This document shows positions 1 through 5,880 of a stretch of 7,004 nt of DNA, piece by piece. Position 1 is the first letter of the stretch. Every line of letters starts with the position of its first letter. Position numbers and translations under genes: made by a program. The stretch comes from Deltaproteobacteria bacterium RIFOXYD12_FULL_50_9 (GTDB taxonomy: Bacteria; Desulfobacterota; Desulfobulbia; Desulfobulbales; CALZHT01), in NCBI GenBank assembly GCA_001799225.1, contig MGTA01000090.1:1-7004 (forward strand), written 5' to 3'. Under the pieces are notes generated by a model. That model saw only the letters and a list, made by a program, of their open reading frames with translations. It searched no databases and was not told the origin of the DNA.

Positions 1-1
1 C

Positions 2-2377
2 AATCCGGTGGCGGTGCTGATCAACAAGGCGATGATTGAGATTCCACCCAAATTTGCAGGCCGTGCGCCGATAGGGCCGATTCCAAAAGAGGATAAACAG
101 ACTTCCTTCAAAAAAACTGATTGGCCTTGTTCAACTGGACTTGCTGAAGATGTGCGGCGCTATGGCGCATGGATGCGGGAGGAAGCGTTCAAACGTATTG
201 GGTATCTTTACCCCAAGGTGCAGCTTCCCAAAGAGTATGGAACCCATGAGGCAAGGGTGATTGCCTGGCTCTGGGCGCGGACAGTGAAAAGCCCAAACCC
301 GGCGTTTTCTCACGCTGATATTCCGCTAGTGTCCACATTTATGCTTTGCACTATAGCTGGAAAAGAAGTGTATGTAGAACCTATAGTGGCTGGGGACAAT
401 TACCAATTTACCGTGAAGATGGGTAAGCCCAAAGACATGGATGCTGTTAAAAATGGGACCAAAACTATTGGACGTGGAGCCAATTTTCTATGTCTACTGT
501 CAGGTTCACCCATAAGTGGGGATTACATAAAGGCTGAAGGGCAAGCTGGGCGGATAGGAGCACGTTTGATGGCAGTTGTTGCCGAAGGGCCGCGGGGACG
601 AATATATTTGTCACCAACTCCTGAAACGGAGGCCACGGCAAGACAAGCCAAACCAGATTGGCACCCTACAGGTGATGTGCCTGTGCGACTGAGCGGTGGA
701 ACCTGCGTACCTTACGGTTTGAAAGAGTGGGGCGATCTCTTCACTCCTCGACAGCTTGTGGCACTAACAACTTTTTCCGATTTGGTACAAGAGGCACGGG
801 AAAAAGTCAAACAGGATGCTGTGAAGGTTGGCTGGCAGGATGATGACAAGGGGATTTGTGATAATGGCACCAGCGCCACAGCTTACTCTGATGCTATAGG
901 AGTATATTTGGGGTTCGGCGTAGATAAGCTTTCAGATCGTCATTCAACCCTCACGAGATGGGACCCCACACCGACAGCTAGCGGAATCATCAATACTTTC
1001 AGTCGCCAAGCTTTGCCTATGAGTTGGGATTTCTCAGAGGGAAACCCCTTCAGTGAGGCATCTGGAAACTTTGATGGTGGCGTTGGCTGGATAGCAAAAG
1101 TGATTGACCGCTCATTGCCCGCCAATTTAAGGGGTTTTGCTTCCATTGAGGATGCTACCATTCAGACTCTTAGCTCAGGCAAGGTAATCTCTACTGATCC
1201 GCCCTACTATGACAACATATTCTATGCCGACTTATCCGATTATTTCTATGTATGGATGCGCCGATCTTTGCGCCCTGTTTATCCTAGCTTATTTTCTACG
1301 ATGACAGTTCCAAAAGCTGAGGAGCTTGTAGCAACCCCCTACCGCCACGGCAGCAAGGAGAAAGCGGAAGTTTTTTTCCTCAAAGGCATGACCGAAGCAA
1401 TGCATCGGCTGGCAGAGCAGGCACATCCCGCCTTTCCGACCACTATTTATTATGCCTTTAAACAGTCCGACACCAACGCAACTGGCACCGGCAATACTGG
1501 TTGGGAAACTTTTCTGGATGCAGTTTTACGAGCTGGTTTTGCACTTACCGGAACATGGCCGATGCGAACAGAACTTTCAAATCGCATGATCGGTTCCGGC
1601 ACCAATGCCCTCGCTTCCTGCATCATCCTAGTCTGCCGCAAGCGCGACCCCAATGCAACCACCATCTCCCGGCGTGAGTATATCCGCGAACTGAACGCCA
1701 TACTTCCCGAGGCTCTCGATGAAATGACCAAAGGTTCCGGGTATGATATTTCACCCGTGGCCCCTGTTGACCTTTCCCAATCAATTATTGGCCCCGGCAT
1801 GGCGGTCTTCTCCAAATACGCTGCCGTGCTGGAGGCTGACGGTTCAACCATGACAGTCCATACCGCTCTCCAGCTCATTAACCGCTTCCTGGCCGAAGAC
1901 GACTTTGACGCTGACACTCAATTTTGTCTACACTGGTTTGAACAGAATGGTTGGAAAGAAGGTCGCTTCGGCGATGCCGATACCCTTTCTCGTGCCAAGG
2001 GAACCAGTGTTACCGGTGTTGCAAACGCCGGAGTTGTTGAAAGCGGCGGCGGTAACGTGCGGTTATTCAAATGGTCTGAATATCCCACCGATTGGGATCC
2101 AACGACCGATGACCGCAACCCGATATGGGAAACCCTGCATCACCTGATCCGCACCCTGAGACAAGATGGCGAAACCAAGGCAGGTCAACTGCTGACCGAT
2201 GTTAAAAACCAGGGAGAATCAGTGCGCCAGTTGGCCTATCGCCTGTATACCCTGTGCGAACGGCAAGGATGGGCGGAGGATGCTCGTGCCTATAATGAAT
2301 TGATAACCAGTTGGACCGGCATTGAATCCGCAGCCGGCGAAGCATCGGGCAAAATGACGCAAGGCAAGCTGTTTTGA
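2..2377 (+). CDS. DUF1156/COG1743-type DNA amino-methyltransferase, 5'-partial
   Basis: Predicted SAM-dependent methylase of DNA amino groups, probably adenine-N6, acting as the modification arm of a defence locus. The reading frame is open from base 2 (N-P-V-A-V...), so the true start lies upstream; a GTG at position 8 merely falls inside the gene. Numbering from that GTG, the opening NPVAVLINKA block is the stretch that in this family follows motif I (FAGGG type), so DUF1156 and motif I are cut off. The catalytic motif IV is DPPYYD at residues 397-402. The zinc-ribbon region is degenerate: SPNPAF at 95-100 and CLLS at 162-165 keep one of the four usual cysteines. WGDLFTPRQL (241-250) and the C-terminal block around RNPIWETLHHLIRTL are family hallmarks. 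The visible 791 codons plus about 150 missing would suit a typical 900-1000 residue member. A terminator follows directly. The family call is firm; membership of BREX type 3 (PglXI) is inference. I recognise the family from memory. Confidence 0.9.
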   Translation, partial: NPVAVLINKAMIEIPPKFAGRAPIGPIPKEDKQTSFKKTDWPCSTGLAEDVRRYGAWMREEAFKRIGYLYPKVQLPKEYGTHEARVIAWLWARTVKSPNPAFSHADIPLVSTFMLCTIAGKEVYVEPIVAGDNYQFTVKMGKPKDMDAVKNGTKTIGRGANFLCLLSGSPISGDYIKAEGQAGRIGARLMAVVAEGPRGRIYLSPTPETEATARQAKPDWHPTGDVPVRLSGGTCVPYGLKEWGDLFTPRQLVALTTFSDLVQEAREKVKQDAVKVGWQDDDKGICDNGTSATAYSDAIGVYLGFGVDKLSDRHSTLTRWDPTPTASGIINTFSRQALPMSWDFSEGNPFSEASGNFDGGVGWIAKVIDRSLPANLRGFASIEDATIQTLSSGKVISTDPPYYDNIFYADLSDYFYVWMRRSLRPVYPSLFSTMTVPKAEELVATPYRHGSKEKAEVFFLKGMTEAMHRLAEQAHPAFPTTIYYAFKQSDTNATGTGNTGWETFLDAVLRAGFALTGTWPMRTELSNRMIGSGTNALASCIILVCRKRDPNATTISRREYIRELNAILPEALDEMTKGSGYDISPVAPVDLSQSIIGPGMAVFSKYAAVLEADGSTMTVHTALQLINRFLAEDDFDADTQFCLHWFEQNGWKEGRFGDADTLSRAKGTSVTGVANAGVVESGGGNVRLFKWSEYPTDWDPTTDDRNPIWETLHHLIRTLRQDGETKAGQLLTDVKNQGESVRQLAYRLYTLCERQGWAEDARAYNELITSWTGIESAAGEASGKMTQGKLF

Positions 2378-2390
2378 GTAAACAGTAAAA

Positions 2391-2487
2391 TGTAGGGGCA
2401 TCCCCTTGCGGGTGCCCGTTTTTAGGTGGTAATTTCATGAATTATTGACGATTCCAACAAGTGCGACCGCAAGGGATCGCCCCTACA
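2391..2487. repeat. REP-doublet / MITE-like inverted repeat
   Basis: Two arms of about 25 bases face each other. The left arm (2391-2417) begins TGTAGGGGCATCCC. The right arm, read on the minus strand from 2487 down to 2463, begins TGTAGGGGCGATCCC; both continue with CTTGCGG. Each arm is also a small hairpin with loop CCUUGC, and the arms differ by compensating or wobble changes, for example GGGCAUCC/GGGUGCCC against GCGAUC/GGUCGC. About 45 bases of unrelated sequence separate them. The element is flanked by AAAA on both sides, which could be a short target duplication but is too simple to prove it. Paired REP-like hairpins of this form are known as REPINs or BIMEs and are moved by a RAYT transposase, which is not present here. 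Similar GTAGGGGC repeats recur in many bacterial genomes, as I recall. Confidence 0.7.
2396..2423 (+). terminator. Rho-independent terminator after the DUF1156 methylase
   Basis: An 8-bp stem forms from GGGCATCC (2396-2403) and GGGTGCCC (2410-2417), with one G-U wobble and a six-base loop CCTTGC. G and five T residues (2418-2423) follow. It sits 19 bases after the methylase stop codon at 2375-2377. It is also the left arm of the inverted repeat at 2391-2487, so a repeat insertion may have supplied the terminator. If it works, it would partly uncouple the methylase from the downstream ATPase. Confidence 0.6.
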
Positions 2488-2523
2488 AAAACCTGAAATC
2501 GTCTATCGTTTCATCGCCGGAAT

Positions 2524-2552
2524 AAAAAAAGCCCTGACCAATGGCCAAGGCT
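2524..2552 (-). terminator. Strong minus-strand intrinsic terminator, no visible gene
   Basis: Read on the minus strand, AGCCTTGGCC (2552-2543) pairs with GGTCAGGGCT (2539-2530) over ten positions, two of them G-U wobbles, across a three-base loop. It runs into seven U residues (2530-2524). On the + strand no T-tract follows the stem, so it is directional. Transcription entering from the right would have to come from antisense to the start of the DUF499 gene or from within 2553-2694. No convincing minus-strand gene is there. It may protect the locus from antisense reading, end a small RNA, or be left over from an earlier gene order. Confidence 0.65.
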
Positions 2553-2614
2553 CTAAATAAATGATGTCCAGCGGGGCGAACCCTATCGAGCCGGTAAGCG
2601 GCACTGAACTTTAA

Positions 2615-2642
2615 TTGCAACTTTCTACTCAATTTCCATAGT
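2615..2642 (+). promoter_or_regulatory. Weak sigma-70-like promoter candidate for the DUF499 gene
   Basis: TTGCAA (2615-2620) matches the -35 consensus at four of six positions. CATAGT (2637-2642) matches the -10 consensus at four of six, with 16 bases between. A promoter is expected here because a terminator closes the upstream gene and a good ribosome site lies about 40 bases downstream. The match is weak and could be chance. Confidence 0.2.
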
Positions 2643-2682
2643 GGGTGTCAACCTATTTGCTGAAGTCAATGAACCAGAAGAC

Positions 2683-2688
2683 AAAGGA
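2683..2688 (+). promoter_or_regulatory. Ribosome binding site fixing the DUF499 start at 2695
   Basis: AAAGGA lies six bases before the ATG at 2695. The in-frame GTG at 2641 has no purine-rich site ahead of it. The protein from 2695 opens MKPWREIAVPHPDVL, the usual family beginning as I remember it. The later start is therefore preferred. Confidence 0.7.
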
Positions 2689-2694
2689 AATTAT

Positions 2695-5529
2695 ATGAAA
2701 CCTTGGCGTGAAATCGCTGTTCCCCATCCCGACGTATTGGAAGGTTCATTCCTGCAATCGGAATTTGCTGCCGACATCACTGCTGTTAATTCTGGTAAAG
2801 CCACGCAGGAGTATCAAGACGCTGCGGCGTTCTTTCAGCGCACCTTTATCACTGAAGGGATGCGACTTTTGCTCATTCAAGTGGCGCAGCGTTTGAACAG
2901 TAAAGGTGGCGAACCGGTTATCCAACTGCAGACCGCATTTGGTGGCGGCAAGACCCATACCATGCTGGCGGTGTATCATCTGGCTAAACGTAACTGCCCT
3001 TTGGGTGATCTGGCAGGTATCCCGGCCTTGATTGATGAGGCCTGTCTGATGGATGTGCCGCAGGCTCATGTTGCCGTGCTGGACGGCACAGCCCATGCTC
3101 CCGGTCAACCGTGGAAACATGGCACACAGACTATCAAGACGCTGTGGGGAGAACTGGCCTGGCAGCTCGGCGGTGGAGAAGGTTTTGCGCTGGTCGATGG
3201 TGCCGACGCTACCGGAACATCGCCGGGAAAAGATGTGCTCAAGGCCCTGATGGAGAAGTATGCGCCCTGTGTGATCCTGATTGACGAGCTGGTCGCCTAT
3301 ATCCGCCAGTTTCAGGACGGTCAGCCATTGAGCGGTGGCAGTTTCGACAGCAATCTATCATTTCTCCAGGCTCTTATGGAAGCGGTCAAGCTTGTTCCTA
3401 ATGCCATGCTTCTTGGATCATTACCGGAATCAGAGGTTGAAGCGGGCAGTCAGCGCGGCGCGGCAGCACTGCGGGCGTTGGAAAAAACCTTTGGCCGGAT
3501 TCAATCCCTCTGGAAACCGGTGGCAACCGAAGAGGCATTTGAGATTGTCCGGCGACGGCTGTTTAATCCGGTGACAGATGTAAAGGCTAAAGATTCGGTA
3601 TGCCGCGCCTTTGCCAATGCCTATATCGCCGAAGGTTCAAAGCTGCCGACTGAAACACAGGAAGCGAAATATTTTGACCGCCTGATGCAGGCGTATCCAA
3701 TCCACCCGGAAGTCTTTGACCGTCTCTATGAAGACTGGACAACAATTGACGGATTCCAGCGGACACGCGGTGTGCTTAAGCTGATGGCCAAGGTTATCTA
3801 TCGTCTGTGGAAGGATGACAACAAAGATCTGATGATCCTGCCCGGCAGCCTGCCTTTGTACGATGGAGGATCACGAAATGAGTTGACCTACTATCTCCCA
3901 CCCGGCTGGGATCCGGTTCTGGAAAAAGACGTGGATGGAGATCGGGCTGAAACGACTGAGCTTGAAAATAAGGAACCCCGTTTCGGTGCGATAAATGCGG
4001 CCCGTCGTGTTGCCCGGACGATTTTTTTTGGCAGTGCCCCCTCATCGGTGGCCACAAAGCCGGGAATTCGAGGTCTTGACCGGGCACGGATTCTGCTTGG
4101 CTGTCTCCAGCCAGGCCAGACATCATCAACCTATGTCGATGCACTGAGCCGCCTGGCCGACCGGTTGCATTATTTGACAAGTTCCGGCGACAAAACACAA
4201 GAAACAACACGCTTCTGGTTCGACGTCCGCGCCAATCTGCGCCGCGAGATGGAGGACCGCAAGACACGCTTTGAAGACAAAAATGAAGTGCGTGGCAAAC
4301 TGGCCGATGTTCTCAAGAAACTGGCCGGATCAGCCATGTTCTTCGATGGTGTCCATATCTTTACCCCCAATGCCGACGTGCCGGACGATAGCGCCATGCG
4401 CCTTATTTTCCTGGCGCCAGAGCAGTTCTACTCACGCGAAGAAACACGCATGGCCTTTGATGCCGTCTTGGATTATGTCCGCAACAACGGAACTAAACCG
4501 CGTTACCGGGGCAATCGACTCCTCTTCCTTGCCCCGGATCACGGTTCTCTGACCCGTTTGCGCGGTTGTATCCGAACGGCCCTGGCCTGGGCAACTATCG
4601 TGGATGATATTGCCGGGATGCGGTTGGTCCTCGATACACTGCAGGTGCAACAAGCGAAGAAGGAACTGCAGACCGCCGAAGATGTGCTGCCGCGAGTGGC
4701 CCGGGAATGCTATAAGTGGTTTCTCTGTCCGGTCCAGCATACGCCGACTGACCCCAAACCGATAGTAGAGGCGTTCTCCTTGAACACCAGCGGTCAGAGT
4801 CTTATTGGCGAAATTGAGTTGATGAGTGTGGAAAACCAACTGGTTATAACTACCTGGTCACCCATTCACCTGCGCACAGAATTGAAGAAACTTTACTGGA
4901 AGGCCGACAAGCCGGCCATCAATGCGATGACATTCTGGGAAGACACGCTGCGCTATCTCTACCTCCCCAGGCTGAAAACACGCAACGTCCTGGAGCAGGC
5001 CATCATCAAGGGTGCCGCTACGCGGGATTTCTACGGAACGGCATATAGTCAGTACGAAGGCACGTTCGACGGCTTCAAACTTGGCGATGCCAACGTCCAG
5101 TTGGACGATACCCTGCTGCTTATCGAACTGGAGGCGGCGAAAAAGTATGAAGCAGAACAGGCAGCAAAAACAACCCCGACCTTAACGCCTACACCATCAG
5201 GCACAGCCGAACCAGGCGTTATACCATTCCTGGTGAATCCGGTTGAAGGTGGGATAAAACCTCCGTCACCAACCTCGCCAGCACCAGTCGTTATACCGAA
5301 ATCAAAAACATTCATCGGCACTGTTGATGTGAATGCTGCAACTGCCAAGGTGCGGATGGTGCAGATCGCTGAAGAGATCATCTCTCTACTTGCCAGCGAC
5401 TCTCTGGCCAACGTGAAAGTCAGTGTTGAGATCAGCGCCGACTTCCCGGAAGGTGTTACCGATCAGATCAAACGCGCTGTTTCGGAAAATGCTGTGAGTC
5501 TGGGATTTAAGAATAAGACGTGGGAGTAG
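2695..5529 (+). CDS. DUF499/COG1483 family AAA-like ATPase, BrxC/PglY-like
   Basis: Large cytoplasmic P-loop ATPase of 944 residues from ATG 2695 (962 if GTG 2641 were used). The N-terminal block KPWREIAVPHPDVLEGSF is followed by Walker A FGGGKTHT with K86-T87, Walker B VILIDE with D197-E198, and a sensor-like GSLPESE at 241-247. FGRIQSLWKPV around R268 could supply an arginine finger. YPIHPEVFDRLYEDW (334 on) and RTRGVL (356 on) are strongly typical of DUF499. Residues about 825-868 form a Thr/Pro-rich linker, and a conserved small domain starting FIGTVDVN fills 873-944. Family members sit beside DUF1156 methylases in defence islands and are related to the large ATPases of BREX; the precise role is unproven. 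The likely job here is ATP-driven assembly or remodelling of a DNA-bound complex with the methylase. All key ATPase motifs are intact. The small downstream gene follows after 31 bases, so the two are probably co-transcribed. Confidence 0.92.
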   Translation: MKPWREIAVPHPDVLEGSFLQSEFAADITAVNSGKATQEYQDAAAFFQRTFITEGMRLLLIQVAQRLNSKGGEPVIQLQTAFGGGKTHTMLAVYHLAKRNCPLGDLAGIPALIDEACLMDVPQAHVAVLDGTAHAPGQPWKHGTQTIKTLWGELAWQLGGGEGFALVDGADATGTSPGKDVLKALMEKYAPCVILIDELVAYIRQFQDGQPLSGGSFDSNLSFLQALMEAVKLVPNAMLLGSLPESEVEAGSQRGAAALRALEKTFGRIQSLWKPVATEEAFEIVRRRLFNPVTDVKAKDSVCRAFANAYIAEGSKLPTETQEAKYFDRLMQAYPIHPEVFDRLYEDWTTIDGFQRTRGVLKLMAKVIYRLWKDDNKDLMILPGSLPLYDGGSRNELTYYLPPGWDPVLEKDVDGDRAETTELENKEPRFGAINAARRVARTIFFGSAPSSVATKPGIRGLDRARILLGCLQPGQTSSTYVDALSRLADRLHYLTSSGDKTQETTRFWFDVRANLRREMEDRKTRFEDKNEVRGKLADVLKKLAGSAMFFDGVHIFTPNADVPDDSAMRLIFLAPEQFYSREETRMAFDAVLDYVRNNGTKPRYRGNRLLFLAPDHGSLTRLRGCIRTALAWATIVDDIAGMRLVLDTLQVQQAKKELQTAEDVLPRVARECYKWFLCPVQHTPTDPKPIVEAFSLNTSGQSLIGEIELMSVENQLVITTWSPIHLRTELKKLYWKADKPAINAMTFWEDTLRYLYLPRLKTRNVLEQAIIKGAATRDFYGTAYSQYEGTFDGFKLGDANVQLDDTLLLIELEAAKKYEAEQAAKTTPTLTPTPSGTAEPGVIPFLVNPVEGGIKPPSPTSPAPVVIPKSKTFIGTVDVNAATAKVRMVQIAEEIISLLASDSLANVKVSVEISADFPEGVTDQIKRAVSENAVSLGFKNKTWE

Positions 5530-5560
5530 GCATAATAAAATCCAAAGGAGAACCTGTATT

Positions 5561-5743
5561 ATGGCAATGACCGTCGAAATCAAAGGCAACAAACTCTGTA
5601 TCGAGATTGACCTGGAGAAACCAACAAAGTCGGCATCCGGTAAAACCTTGGTGGTTGCCAGCACGCGAGGGAATATCGTTACCACCGCCGAAGTAGACGG
5701 CAAGCCTATCACCATCGGGCTGAATGCGTATATCAAACCGTAG
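5561..5743 (+). CDS. Small conserved-looking 60-residue protein, function unknown
   Basis: I cannot assign a function. The gene starts 31 bases after the ATPase stop and has AAGGAG (5545-5550) ten bases before its ATG, or sixteen before a second in-frame ATG at 5567. It is therefore very likely translated and in the same operon. The protein is short, soluble-looking and slightly basic (8 Lys/Arg against 6 Asp/Glu). Alternating hydrophobic residues such as VEIKG, LCIEIDLEK, KTLVVAST and PITIGLNAYI suggest a small all-beta fold. There is one cysteine (C13), no signal peptide and no membrane segment. The block GKTLVVASTRGN resembles a P-loop at first sight but lacks the GxxxxGK[ST] spacing. I have an impression of similar small proteins ending in IGLNAYI in other genomes, but cannot name a family. 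Possible roles are a complex subunit, an antitoxin-like regulator or a DNA-binding accessory. Confidence 0.8.
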   Translation: MAMTVEIKGNKLCIEIDLEKPTKSASGKTLVVASTRGNIVTTAEVDGKPITIGLNAYIKP

Positions 5744-5793
5744 TTGTTTTTCCATTTTTTGACAGTACAGGCGATAGCCCGTTACTCATTATT

Positions 5794-5880
5794 ATGTTTC
5801 ATGCTGAACCTGGCTTGGCGATGAACCATATCAGTATGGATTTGGTAGCATTACTGATGAAATCGGAGGCACAATGTTGA
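5794..5880 (+). CDS. Possible 28-codon leader ORF overlapping the next start
   Basis: An ATG at 5794, with another in frame at 5821, opens a frame ending at TGA 5878-5880, seven bases into the AlbA_2 gene. The overlap would allow translational coupling. Neither start has a convincing ribosome site and the peptide resembles nothing I know. It may simply be chance open sequence in the 130-base gap. Confidence 0.15.
   Translation: MFHAEPGLAMNHISMDLVALLMKSEAQC

Larger units (their letters stand above)
2553..2694. other. Leader region before the DUF499 gene, no gene identified
   Basis: With 2378-2552 this completes the 317-base gap between the methylase and the ATPase. I see no convincing coding sequence here. 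A 17-codon frame at 2561-2614 lacks a good ribosome site, and a 33-codon minus-strand frame reads straight through the terminator. The middle part (about 2566-2603) is G+C-rich, with a small GCCG/CGGC hairpin. The right end is A+T-rich and could hold the promoter of the ATPase gene. Positions 2641-2694 are open in the ATPase frame and could encode 18 extra residues from a GTG. Confidence 0.4.

Noticed and set aside
301..1320. Slightly lower G+C in the first part of the methylase than after about 1320
   Set aside because: Hand counts give about 48% against 53%; the step is small and local lines vary between 38% and 65%, so it does not support a recombination breakpoint.
1450..1917. A 155-codon minus-strand open frame inside the methylase gene
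   Set aside because: It is a shadow of a well-recognised coding frame and its composition (Ser/Arg/Val-rich) looks like antisense translation.
2571..2590. GGGTTCG on the minus strand resembling a tRNA T-arm or an att-site remnant
   Set aside because: The flanking stem does not pair as a T-arm, and no acceptor stem, anticodon arm or CCA end is present.
2513..2605. 33-codon minus-strand frame starting from a GTG
   Set aside because: It translates straight through the intrinsic terminator, so it is an artefact of the terminator sequence.
2561..2614. 17-codon + strand frame in the intergenic region
   Set aside because: No adequate ribosome site and no recognisable sequence; expected by chance.
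3794..4267. A 157-codon minus-strand open frame inside the DUF499 gene
   Set aside because: It lies antisense to conserved DUF499 sequence and has no ribosome site or recognisable domain.
5625..5670. GKTLVVAST in the small protein as a nucleotide-binding P-loop
   Set aside because: It lacks the GxxxxGK[ST] spacing, and 60 residues are too few for a P-loop fold.
5759..5795. Promoter for the AlbA_2 gene built from TTGACA and TATTAT
   Set aside because: The spacing is 25 bases, and no good -10 lies 16-18 bases from the TTGACA.
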